Assembly (NCBI RefSeq): GCF_030530635.1
Contig: NZ_JAUMUL010000019.1
Location: 1-48,703, forward strand
From: Actinomyces sp.
Lineage (GTDB): Bacteria; Actinomycetota; Actinomycetes; Actinomycetales; Actinomycetaceae
DNA: 48,703 nt
Reading direction: 5' to 3'
Position 1 is the stretch's first letter. Each line of letters opens with the position of its first letter. This document shows positions 1-7,882 of this stretch, one piece after another. A model generated the notes under the pieces. That model made no database searches. It saw only the letters and a program-made list of their open reading frames with translations, and was not told the DNA's origin. A program made the position numbers and the translations under genes.

Positions 1-7
1 CCGCACC

Positions 8-80
8 GGGCGATTGGCTCAGGGGTTAGAGCGCCTCGTTCACACCGAGGAGGTCACTGGTTCGATTCCAGTATCGCCCA
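8..80 (+). tRNA. tRNA-Val (anticodon CAC)
   Basis: A complete cloverleaf is visible. The acceptor arms GGGCGAT (8-14) and ATCGCCC (73-79) pair fully, with A as discriminator at 80. The anticodon stem CCTCG/CGAGG (34-38, 46-50) encloses the loop TTCACAC, which gives anticodon CAC at 41-43, reading GUG valine codons. The T arm carries GGTTCGATTCC. The 3' CCA is not encoded (the next bases are CCG), as is common in actinobacteria. Confidence 0.95.
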
Positions 81-92
81 CCGGAAGCGGCT

Positions 93-122
93 GAGGCCCC
101 GGACCTGAAGGTCCGGGGCCTC
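93..122 (+). terminator. Hairpin terminator after tRNA-Val
   Basis: A perfect 14-base-pair GC-rich stem (93-106 with 109-122; arm GAGGCCCCGGACCT) closes on a tiny loop 12 bases after the tRNA. There is no T-run behind it, which is usual for actinobacterial intrinsic terminators. It probably ends tRNA transcription, and being symmetric it could also act on leftward transcripts. Confidence 0.7.
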
Positions 123-220
123 ATGCATGACGCACGGCGACCGTGTTCCCACGGACCGCACGTCTACCCACGAATGTCAAGCACCGCCCCGGATCAACCT
201 CCCAGACCATATAGGCGGCT

Positions 221-307
221 TTGCACGACCTTGGTGCACATTCCACGACCCCGGGGTGGTCGTGCAACACACACCAAGGTCGTGGAACGCGGCCCCAGGT
301 CGTGCAA
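221..307. repeat. 20-base-phased inverted array of TTNCACGACC units
   Basis: Five copies of a 10-base unit sit exactly 20 bases apart within each arm. TTGCACGACC (221) and TTCCACGACC (241) point one way. After a 7-base centre come the reverse-complement copies GGTCGTGCAA (258), GGTCGTGGAA (278) and GGTCGTGCAA (298). Positions 221-250 and 258-287 therefore form an imperfect 30-base inverted repeat with a 7-base loop, plus one extra unit. It lies between the tRNA-Val and the 3' end of the leftward UDP-glucose pyrophosphorylase gene. The same architecture recurs at 10978-11044. It could be a dispersed intergenic element, a bidirectional terminator or a protein-binding array; the sequence does not decide. 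Confidence 0.85.
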
Positions 308-549
308 AACACGGGACGATTCAGGCAGTCCAAGTTGACGCAGGCAGTCCAGCTTCCAAGCTCAGGGCGAGGCGTGTCGGCGAGCGCCTGAGGTCACGCC
401 TTGCCTGTGGCAGGCGGGTGGGGGGCGGGAGCATGGCGGCGTCGGGCTCCGCCACCGTACTCCACCCAGATTACGCGCAGTGCCTCCTGCGCGGGAGTAC
501 CGGCACCCATGTCTGCCCGGGCGCCAACCCCAAAGCCACCGCCGTCGTC

Positions 550-1929
550 TCAACCGACCCGGGTGCCGGCGGCGACCGTGCCGGGGGCGCCGTCCTCGGA
601 CACGACCGCATCCCCGGTGGCGACGACGTCGGCCTCGAAGGTCCAGTCGCCCCGAACGGTCAGGGAACTCGCCTCCCGAATTGACGGCACACCATGTGGG
701 AATCGCGCCTCGAAGTCTGCGATCCGCTTGTAGTAGCGCGGGTCAAGGTCCACCACACAGGCGCGCTCCGGCACCTGCTGCAGCAGCCCGTCGGCGTCGA
801 CCTCGTACACGTCCGAACGCACCAGCAGCAGGTCATTCGTGGTCTTGACCGGCAGGAAGCGGCTTCGCGGCACCTCCACCGCAGTGGCGCCCTCGAAGGC
901 CTCCACGGCCGCGCCCATCGCCGTCTCCAGCTGGATGACCGGGGTTGAGCCGGGGTCGGCGGGGTCCACCGTCTTGGTGTTGCGGATCAGCGGCAGCCCC
1001 AGGATGCCGTGCCGCTCGGTGAGCGTGTCCCGCAGCACCTCCAGGTCGAACCAGAGGTTGTTGGTGTGGAAGAAGGGGTGGCGGAACTGGTCGGTGAAGT
1101 AGTGCATCTCCTCCGGCGGCGTCTGGGCGGTGTCACGCAGGATGATGCGGCCGTCGGACCTGCGCACCGCCAGGTGTCCACCTTTGACATCCGCAGGGGT
1201 GCGGCGGCACATTTCCGGCGCGTAGGGGGCGCCGGAGGCGGCGAACCAGCCGGCGATCCGGGCGCTCGGGGCGGCACCCAAGTTGTCGGAGTTGGAGGTC
1301 ATCGCGTACTTGTAGCCACGCTCGAGGAGTATGTCCAGCACTCCGGAGGCGACCAGCGCGGTGTAGATGTCACCGTGCCCGGGTGGGCACCACTCCAGAC
1401 CCGGGTCCGCGTCCCACTCCACCGGGGTGAGGTCGTCGGCACGCAGCTTGGGTTCCCGGTTCTGCAGGAAGTCCAACGGAATGCCGTCAACCTCGATGCC
1501 CGGATGGGCGGCGAGCGCCGCGAGCGTGTCCTCGCGAGTACGGAAGGAGTCCATGAAGATCAGCGGCAGAGTCACGCCGTAGCGTGCGCGGGCGGCCATG
1601 ACCTGATCCACCAGCAGATCCAGGAAGGTCTTGCCGTCGCGCACCGGCAGCAGCGACTTGGCCCGGTCCATGCCCATGGAGGTACCAAGCCCCCCATTGA
1701 GCTTGATCAGGACCGTTCTGCTCAGCGCGTCGCGGGCGGCGGCCTCGTCGACCTCAACTCCGTCGATCGAGTCGATCTGTGTGAGCGGTTCGATGGTGTC
1801 CTCCGGAACCAGCCCGGTCGCACCCCCCTCCAGCTCACGGTAGTAATGACTGAAAACGTCGATGGCCTGCTCGGCGACGCCGGCGTCGCGCATCTTTGCC
1901 TGGGCAGCTGCCAATCCGGTGGTGCTCAT
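550..1929 (-). CDS. UTP--glucose-1-phosphate uridylyltransferase (eukaryotic UGP type)
   Basis: Makes UDP-glucose from UTP and glucose-1-phosphate for cell-wall glycans, trehalose or other glycosyl transfer in the cytosol. The 459-residue protein belongs to the UDPGP family, not the bacterial GalU family. The nucleotide-binding loop is LNGGLGTSMGMDRAKSL near residue 80, followed by FMDSF, the substrate segment PPGHGDIY and the NSDNLG motif with its metal-binding Asp. The C-terminus is a hydrophilic beta-type tail. I chose ATG at 1929; a TTG two codons upstream is also in frame. No clear ribosome-binding site precedes either. The gene is monocistronic and divergent from the membrane-protein gene at 2009. 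Confidence 0.92.
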   Translation of the reverse strand: MSTTGLAAAQAKMRDAGVAEQAIDVFSHYYRELEGGATGLVPEDTIEPLTQIDSIDGVEVDEAAARDALSRTVLIKLNGGLGTSMGMDRAKSLLPVRDGKTFLDLLVDQVMAARARYGVTLPLIFMDSFRTREDTLAALAAHPGIEVDGIPLDFLQNREPKLRADDLTPVEWDADPGLEWCPPGHGDIYTALVASGVLDILLERGYKYAMTSNSDNLGAAPSARIAGWFAASGAPYAPEMCRRTPADVKGGHLAVRRSDGRIILRDTAQTPPEEMHYFTDQFRHPFFHTNNLWFDLEVLRDTLTERHGILGLPLIRNTKTVDPADPGSTPVIQLETAMGAAVEAFEGATAVEVPRSRFLPVKTTNDLLLVRSDVYEVDADGLLQQVPERACVVDLDPRYYKRIADFEARFPHGVPSIREASSLTVRGDWTFEADVVATGDAVVSEDGAPGTVAAGTRVG

Positions 1930-2008
1930 GGACAAAGGCTATCCCACCGCGTGAGACTTCCTTCATTGAAATCGTGACAAGGCCGATGCCTTGCCCGATC
2001 CTTGACCC

Positions 2009-4249
2009 ATGAAGCACTACGACAGTGCGCGACTCGACGAGTTGAGCACCCGCTTGGAGGCCCTGGAACACAGGCTCGAAGGGCTTGAGGAGGCCCTTAC
2101 CCGATTGGCGCCCGATCCGGGGCGTTCGGCTGATCCCCACCTGCACGACCCTTACGCCTCCCCCCGGGTAAGTCGGCGGGCGGAACTGCCGCAGACACCA
2201 CCCGCGGCCCCGGTCATGACACCGTCCGGGACCGCCGGCACCCCGCAGCGGGAGGGGAGTGTCGGCACCTATCTGCTGTCCGGGGCGGCGGCGCTATTGG
2301 TGCTGCTGGCCGCGGTGAGCCTGATCGCGCTGGTGTGGGAGCAGATTCCGGACACCTGGAAGGTTGGCGGTCTGACTCTGCTCTCCTTGGCCATGGTCTC
2401 ATTGGGAACCACCTTGGCGGAGAGTCGGCCGCGCCAGCGGGTCGCCGCAGCCACCGTCACCGGAACCGGCGGAGCGTTGGGATTCGTGACCATCATCAGC
2501 GCGGTGCTGCTCACGGGCCTGCCGGCACTGTGGGCCCTGACGCTAATGGCGGCCTGGGGGTTCGTACTGCTGCTGGTGTCCTGGACGGCCCAGCAGTTCT
2601 TCACCGCCGTCGTCTCCACCCTGGGCGCCCTGGTTACCGTCGGCTTCGCCTGCGCGCAGGCGGACGCCCATCCTGAACGCGCGGCACAGGTGTGGACACT
2701 GGTATGCGGCTACCTGACCGCCTTGGCGGCAGTGAGCGCGCTGCTCCCGCATTACACGCCGCGCATGCGCCGGGTCGAGTGGTTGCCGGCGACCTCCACG
2801 GTGGTGACGGGGACGGCGCTGGTCTGCGGGCCGCCCCACCTGCTGTCTAATGCGGCACCGGTCGGGATCGGGCTTTTGTGTCTGCCCGCTGTCGTCCTGC
2901 TGGCCCAGGCCCATCACTCCGGACGACTGCTGGCTGGCAGGGCCGGACGGAGGGCAGCCGCCTGGCAATGGGCCGGCGCGGGTGCGGCGCTGGTTCTCAC
3001 CGTGCTGCGCCTCGGACTGGATCCCACCGCCCCGCCTGCGGCACGCGGCCTGATAGCCGTGGCACTCCTGGCCGCCGCGGTAGTGTCAACCGCGGCTCTG
3101 CTACCCGACGCCAACGCGACCCCTTGGCCGCAGAGCGTGATCGGCGTGAATCTGGCGGGACTTCTGGGGCTCGGTGCCGCCGCCTTCGCCGTTGACCCCA
3201 GGCTGCTGCTGCCAGGAATGCTGGCACTGGCGCTGGCATCGGTGCCACTGGTACGCGTCGGGCGGAGCGAGCCCGTGGCACTGCTGCCATTAACCGGCCT
3301 GGCGGCTCTCACCCTAACCAACGATGACTACCCGGCCCCAGGAACCGTGGAACTCGCGCTGGTGGCGGTGATGATCTGCGTGGGCCTGGGCGTGCTGCTG
3401 GAGAACGGGCTGGCCCCATCCCCCTATGCGCCGCCGCCTTCCGTCCGCGCAATGCCGGGGCGTGACGAACTGTTGACCATTGCGGCCTGGCTTTGCGCCG
3501 CCGACCTGGTACTGGCCGTACCCGCACTGGTCGGGCGGCTGACTCCGGGCGGCACCACCGCTGCGCTGCTGGCGGGAGTGTGCGCCCTGGCAATGGCGGG
3601 ACTAGGCTTGTGCACTCACGGCTGCACCCCGCTGACGCTGGCCTCGGGGGCGCGTGCGGGCGCACTGGAGGGGGCGCGCAATCTGCGTGTCCCCCTGGTG
3701 GATCACGTCCCGATCGTGTCCCGGTTGGGTTTCGGTCTGTTGAACCTCCAATGCGCCTTGATGCTCGCTTTCGCCCATTCCATGGCACGCTCCACCTTAG
3801 GAATGCTCAGAACCGTTCCCCTGGTGGTGTTGGCGCTGGCGCTCACGGTGGCCGGGTCGCATCTGCTTCTGCCCTGGCTCCGCCGCACGGCCGCAGCCGT
3901 GGCGATCGCGCTCTCCCAGAGCGTGGCGTTGTGGTGGTCTGCAGTGATTCTCACCGGCGCGTCACCGACTTCGATGCTGATCACGGCACTGGTGCTCGCG
4001 ACCGGGGCGGCGTGCATCGTAGGCGGCTTTCGGGCCGACGCGACCGCGCTGCGCCACTACGGCCTCACGCTGGTGATGCTGGTGGTGGTCAAGCTGGCAG
4101 TGCTGGATCTGGCCGATGGGAACTCACTCACCCAGATCCTGGCGCTGCTGGTGGCCGGACTGGCGTGTTTCTGCCTGTCTTTGGCATACAACCGCTTCGC
4201 GCGCGAGCAGCGGCGGGGAAGTTCTCCCCGCCCCGACGGCGTGACTTAG
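2009..4249 (+). CDS. DUF2339-like polytopic membrane protein
   Basis: A 746-residue protein of unknown function. Residues 8-35 form a charged coiled-coil-like helix rich in Leu and Glu. A Pro-rich linker follows, and from about residue 80 to the end there are some 20 or more hydrophobic segments, so it is an integral membrane protein. The segment VGTYLLSGAAALLVLLAAVS starts the membrane part. The end, with ALRHYGLTLVMLVVVKLAVL and a Lys-rich tail, resembles the DUF2339/DUF2157 families, which are common but uncharacterised; this is recognition by pattern only. Start ATG 2009 follows CCTTGACCC. A shorter, damaged copy of the same gene follows directly at 4276, so this is a tandem duplication of which only the first copy is intact. 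Confidence 0.75.
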   Translation: MKHYDSARLDELSTRLEALEHRLEGLEEALTRLAPDPGRSADPHLHDPYASPRVSRRAELPQTPPAAPVMTPSGTAGTPQREGSVGTYLLSGAAALLVLLAAVSLIALVWEQIPDTWKVGGLTLLSLAMVSLGTTLAESRPRQRVAAATVTGTGGALGFVTIISAVLLTGLPALWALTLMAAWGFVLLLVSWTAQQFFTAVVSTLGALVTVGFACAQADAHPERAAQVWTLVCGYLTALAAVSALLPHYTPRMRRVEWLPATSTVVTGTALVCGPPHLLSNAAPVGIGLLCLPAVVLLAQAHHSGRLLAGRAGRRAAAWQWAGAGAALVLTVLRLGLDPTAPPAARGLIAVALLAAAVVSTAALLPDANATPWPQSVIGVNLAGLLGLGAAAFAVDPRLLLPGMLALALASVPLVRVGRSEPVALLPLTGLAALTLTNDDYPAPGTVELALVAVMICVGLGVLLENGLAPSPYAPPPSVRAMPGRDELLTIAAWLCAADLVLAVPALVGRLTPGGTTAALLAGVCALAMAGLGLCTHGCTPLTLASGARAGALEGARNLRVPLVDHVPIVSRLGFGLLNLQCALMLAFAHSMARSTLGMLRTVPLVVLALALTVAGSHLLLPWLRRTAAAVAIALSQSVALWWSAVILTGASPTSMLITALVLATGAACIVGGFRADATALRHYGLTLVMLVVVKLAVLDLADGNSLTQILALLVAGLACFCLSLAYNRFAREQRRGSSPRPDGVT

Positions 4250-4275
4250 GCACACCGCTACTGGATCCTTGAGAC

Positions 4276-5366
4276 ATGGATACGGTCAGCAGTGAGCAGC
4301 TCGAAGAGATTATCGGGCGCCTGGCAACCCTCGAGCGCAAGATCGATTGGGTAGCCAGAAGGATCTCCCGTGACGGTTACCCCGCGCGCGGTTCTGCGGA
4401 ACGTCCACAGCCGCGCTCCGCGCAGGTCGCCTCCCCACCCGTCCGGCCGAGCACTTCACAGACGTCGTCCTCCTCAACGGCCGCGGCTCCCGCGGTGCAA
4501 CAGCCCCGGACCCCGGCCCTGGCTACATACCCGCCGGCCAAACCCTTTGTGAAGGCATCCACCGCCCCGTCACACAACGCCCCGGCGGCAGTGGCCCCGA
4601 GTGGATCCACGAGCGCCGTCGGCGGTGACCCCTTCATTCCCCGCAATGCCCAGGCGCAGCAGGAGCGCGCTCAGGAGGGGAACGTCGGCAGGTATGTGCT
4701 CTCCGGGGCGGCCGCGCTCCTGATCGTGTCCGCCGCGGTGAGTCTGATCGCCCTGGTATGGGATCAGATCCCCGACGTCGTGAAGGTAACGGCGCTGGGC
4801 GCCGTCGCCGTCACCCTGGTCGCCGCGGGAACGGCTGTCAACAAGACGCGTGAACGGCTGCGGGTGGCGGCCGCAACCTCACGGGCACGGGCGGTGCGCT
4901 TGGCTTCGTGGCCGTCATCGGCGCCGCCCTGATCGCCGGACTGGCGCCAGTGGCCGCCCTGGGACTGATGGTGGCCTGGGCTTTCGTACTGCTGCTGGTG
5001 TCATGTGTAACCGCGCAGTTCTTCACCGCGGTCATCTCCATGCTGGGGGCGCTGGTCACCGGCGTGGTGCTGGCAACCGGAGCCGCCTGCATCGTCATCG
5101 GATTCCGGCTGCGCGCCACCACACTGCGGCACTACGGGCTCACCCTGGTGCTGCTGGTGGTATTCAAGCTGGCCGTGGTGGACCTGGCCGGACAGAACTC
5201 ACTCACACGGATCCTGGCGCTCATGGTCGCCGGCGTCGTGTGCTTCGGACTGTCGCTCGCATACAACCATTTCGCCCAGGAGCAGGCGGAGCACGGCGCG
5301 ATCGGAGACGACTCCGCCGGCGCCATCAGTCCAGCAGGTCGCGGTGGATCGTCGTATCCCCGGTGA
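4276..5366 (+). pseudogene. Decayed tandem copy of the DUF2339-like membrane protein
   Basis: This starts like the upstream gene: ATG 4276, a coiled-coil helix (EQLEEIIGRLATLERKID), a Pro/Ser/Ala linker and the shared segment GRYVLSGAAALLIVSAAVS. Around 4878-4882 the frame breaks. The first frame runs on to a stop at 4932, while homology continues one frame over (LTGTGGALGFVAVIGAALIA), consistent with loss of one base. At about 5056-5066 the text jumps from the LGALVT segment (residue 210 of the intact copy) directly to the VLATGAAC segment (residue 661). About 450 codons are thus missing, although the second frame stays open to the stop at 5366. Both lesions make a functional membrane protein unlikely. 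Confidence 0.8.
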
Positions 5367-5406
5367 ACTCGGGGTGTAAGGAGACGCCGACGACGCGTCC
5401 GCTCAC
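5326..5406 (-). pseudogene. pdxT: pdxT remnant (C-terminal tail of the PLP synthase glutaminase)
   Basis: Immediately behind pdxS, overlapping its stop as GTGA, is a 26-codon open frame starting GTG at 5406 and ending TGA at 5326-5328. It encodes RVVGVSLHPEFTGD followed by a TIHRDLLD-like end. That is the normal C-terminus of PdxT, including the His-Pro-Glu of the glutaminase triad. Full PdxT is about 190-200 residues, so some 170 residues including the nucleophilic Cys are absent. The start overlap is where a normal pdxT would begin, which suggests one clean internal deletion. It lies antisense within the end of the decayed membrane-protein copy. Confidence 0.75.
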
Positions 5407-6332
5407 CAGCCGCGCTCTGCCAGCCGGTGCGGCGCGGGCAGGTCTGCCACGTTGATGCCCACCATCGCCTCACCCAGCCCCCGGGAGGCCTCAGTGATCA
5501 CGGCCGGGTCGTCGTAGGCGGCGGTGGCCCGGACGATCGCGGCCGCGCGGGCGGCGGGGTCGCCGGACTTGAAGATGCCGGAGCCGACGAATACGCCGTC
5601 AGCGCCCAGCTGCATCATCATGGCGGCGTCCGCGGGGGTGGCGATCCCGCCGGCGGTGAACAGCACCACCGGCAGGTCACCGGTGCGGGCGACCTCGGCC
5701 ACCAGATCGTAGGGAGCGGCCAGCTCCTTGGCGGCAACGTAGAGCTCGTCCTCCCGTAGGCCGCGCAGGCGGGCGATCTCCTCCTTGATGGTGCGGATGT
5801 GGCGGGTAGCCTCGGACACGTCGCCGGTGCCGGCCTCACCCTTGGAGCGGATCATGGCAGCGCCCTCGGCGATGCGGCGCAGGGCCTCGCCCAGGTTGGT
5901 GGCGCCGCAGACGAAGGGCACGGTGAAGCGCTGCTTGTCGACGTGGTGGTCGTAGTCCGCCGGCGACAGGACCTCGGACTCGTCGATGTAGTCCACGCCG
6001 AGGTGCTGTAGGACCTGCGCCTCAACGAAGTGGCCGATGCGGGCCTTGGCCATCACAGGGATGGAGACGGCGTCGATGATGGCGGAGATCAGGTCGGGGT
6101 CGGACATGCGGGCCACGCCGCCCTGGGCGCGGATATCGGCGGGGACGCGCTCAAGTGCCATGACGGCGACGGCGCCGGCGTCCTCGGCGATGCGCGCCTG
6201 CTCCGGGGTTACCACATCCATGATCACGCCGCCCTTGAGCATGTCAGCCAGGCCCCGCTTGACCAGGGGCGAACCGGAGCCTGCGGGAATGGCGGCGGAA
6301 TCGGGTGCGGCGAGAGTTTCGCGTGTGCTCAT
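5403..6332 (-). CDS. pdxS: Pyridoxal 5'-phosphate synthase subunit PdxS
   Basis: Condenses ribose-5-phosphate, glyceraldehyde-3-phosphate and ammonia into pyridoxal phosphate. The 309-residue TIM-barrel protein carries family hallmarks: GGVIMDVVTPEQARIAEDAG, PVMAKARIGHF with a Schiff-base Lys, DYIDESEVL, and RSKGEAGTG with the second Lys. It ends with the flexible GINVADLP-type tail. ATG 6332 gives the usual N-terminus; an in-frame extension to 6398 runs into the regulator's promoter region. Its glutaminase partner PdxT is reduced to a fragment directly downstream, so this PdxS would need free ammonia or a PdxT encoded elsewhere. Divergent pdxR probably regulates it. Confidence 0.97.
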   Translation of the reverse strand: MSTRETLAAPDSAAIPAGSGSPLVKRGLADMLKGGVIMDVVTPEQARIAEDAGAVAVMALERVPADIRAQGGVARMSDPDLISAIIDAVSIPVMAKARIGHFVEAQVLQHLGVDYIDESEVLSPADYDHHVDKQRFTVPFVCGATNLGEALRRIAEGAAMIRSKGEAGTGDVSEATRHIRTIKEEIARLRGLREDELYVAAKELAAPYDLVAEVARTGDLPVVLFTAGGIATPADAAMMMQLGADGVFVGSGIFKSGDPAARAAAIVRATAAYDDPAVITEASRGLGEAMVGINVADLPAPHRLAERGW

Positions 6333-6360
6333 GGCGCCATACTCACGACACGGGTGGGCC

Positions 6361-6396
6361 ATTGTCAGGTCCACTTTGGAGACAATTCTTTGGACC
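6361..6396. promoter_or_regulatory. Probable PdxR operator between pdxS and pdxR
   Basis: Two interleaved inverted repeats, ATTGTC (6361-6366)/GACAAT (6381-6386) and GGTCCA (6368-6373)/TGGACC (6391-6396), occur together with a direct repeat CTTTGGA at 6374 and 6388, 14 bases apart. Read leftward, the first part gives AAAGTGGACCT. This is close to the PdxR-binding motif I recall from Corynebacterium (AAAGTGG followed by CTA-like bases). Direct plus inverted repeats are typical of MocR/PdxR operators. Confidence 0.55.
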
Positions 6397-6474
6397 ACCG
6401 GTTAGCCTGTGCCGGAGGCGGCGTCGATACACGCAGCCGGTGTGGACGATTCAACAGGTGTGGGAGGCGCTCGG

Positions 6475-7830
6475 GTGATCATCGACCATGGGCAGCCGCT
6501 CCCCCAGCAGGTGGTGGTGGATATCCGCGGCCGCGTCGCGCGCGGTGAACTCGCCCCCGGGGACCCGCTCCCCGCCACCCGCGTCCTCGCACGGGAGCTC
6601 GGCATCTCGCGCGGCAGCGTCGTGACCGCCTATGAGCAGCTTGTGGCCGAGGGTTTTCTTACCGCCACGCACGGCGGCACCCGCGTCAACCCGGAGCTGC
6701 CCCGGCCGGTACCGCAACGGCGTGCGCGCACCTCCGGGGCGCCGGCGGACTCTCAACCCACCGAACTGAGGCCGGGGGCGCCCGTCACCGGGGTGCTCAC
6801 CACCGGCCTGTGGCGCTCCGCCTGGCGGGCCGCCGCCGCGGACCCCCGACCGCACCCCGCCTCCGGCTCCGCCGAGCTGCGCGAGCTCCTGGCCACGCAT
6901 ATTCGGCGCACTCGCCAAGTCGACGTCGATCCGGAACGCATTCTGGTGACTGCGGGGGCGCGCGATGGCCTGCGGCTGGCCCTGGCCGCGCTGGGTGGCC
7001 GCGGGACTGCCTTAGGCGCGGGGACGCTGGCAGTCGAGGAGCCCGGCTACCCCTCACTCACCGGCATTCCCAGGGCGTTGGGCTGGCGCACGGTCCCGGT
7101 CGACACCGCCGCCTTCCGGGAGGCTCCCGCCTCACCGGCGCTTCCCACCGGGGCGCAGGCGGTGCTGGTCACGCCGAATCACCAGTTCCCGTGGGGTGAG
7201 CGCATGCCCGCCGGGCAGCGCCTGTCCCTGTTGGGGGCGGCGCGTCGAGCGGGGGCCATGATCATTGAGGACGACTACGACGCCGAGTTGCGCAGCGCTC
7301 CCGCGCCACTGTTGTCCCTGGACCCCGGCGAGCGGGTCATCATGCTCGGCTCTTTTGCGAAGACCCTGAGCCCCGCCGTCGGCCTGGGCTACCTGGTGGC
7401 GCCCGCACCGCTACTGGAGCGGATGCGCCCGCTGTGCGTCCCCGTATCCGGGATCGTGCAAGACGCGCTGACCCGTTTCCTCGCCCAGGACGGCCTGCGC
7501 CGGCACGTGGCTCGGGCGCGTCGGATCGAGCGGCAGCGGCGGGCGCTGTTCGCGGGGGTGTTTCCGGAGGGCGTGCCCATGGAGGGCGGGCTCCACGCCG
7601 TCATCATGCTGGCGCCGCAGGCGGATGAGGCGGGTGCCGTGGCCGCGTGTCACCGCGCGGGTCTGGGAGTCGCCGGAATGTCCGCGTACTGGGCCTCCCC
7701 GGGGCTGTCGGCCGGCCCGGGCGTGGTTCTCGGCCTGGGCGCGCGCACGCCCGAGCGCCTGCGGGAGCTGCTGCTGCGGCTGCGGGAGACGCTCGCCCCC
7801 CACGGCCTGCGGCCCCGGACGCCGGCTTGA
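6475..7830 (+). CDS. pdxR: MocR/GntR-family regulator, PdxR-like
   Basis: A fusion of an N-terminal GntR winged helix (ARGELAPGDPLPATRVLAREL, then SRGSVVTAYEQL, roughly residues 15-75) to a C-terminal fold-type-I aminotransferase-like domain. The latter carries the PLP lysine in GSFAKTLSP and the Asp of IEDDYDAEL. PLP binding is expected to signal vitamin B6 status. Divergence from pdxS with an operator-like site between them supports a PdxR role. GTG 6475 has a GGGAGG eight bases upstream and gives the normal short N-terminus. An in-frame GTG at 6409 would add 22 residues and reach into the operator region, so I consider it less likely. Confidence 0.88.
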   Translation: MIIDHGQPLPQQVVVDIRGRVARGELAPGDPLPATRVLARELGISRGSVVTAYEQLVAEGFLTATHGGTRVNPELPRPVPQRRARTSGAPADSQPTELRPGAPVTGVLTTGLWRSAWRAAAADPRPHPASGSAELRELLATHIRRTRQVDVDPERILVTAGARDGLRLALAALGGRGTALGAGTLAVEEPGYPSLTGIPRALGWRTVPVDTAAFREAPASPALPTGAQAVLVTPNHQFPWGERMPAGQRLSLLGAARRAGAMIIEDDYDAELRSAPAPLLSLDPGERVIMLGSFAKTLSPAVGLGYLVAPAPLLERMRPLCVPVSGIVQDALTRFLAQDGLRRHVARARRIERQRRALFAGVFPEGVPMEGGLHAVIMLAPQADEAGAVAACHRAGLGVAGMSAYWASPGLSAGPGVVLGLGARTPERLRELLLRLRETLAPHGLRPRTPA

Positions 7831-7882
7831 CCACCGGGATCAGACCACTGGGGTTGACTGCGCCGTCCCGGGGACGTCCGGG

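Larger units (their letters stand above)
81..549. other. Intergenic region tRNA-Val to ugp, no gene
   Basis: Apart from the hairpin at 93-122 and the phased array at 221-307, nothing here looks like a gene. Open frames exist on both strands, but none has a ribosome-binding site or recognisable protein. A short direct repeat of CAGGCAGTCC occurs around 322-352. Confidence 0.6.

Noticed and set aside
221..307. CRISPR array
   Set aside because: Units are only 10 bases, the spacers are 10 bases and the orientation flips at the centre; no cas genes occur in the window.
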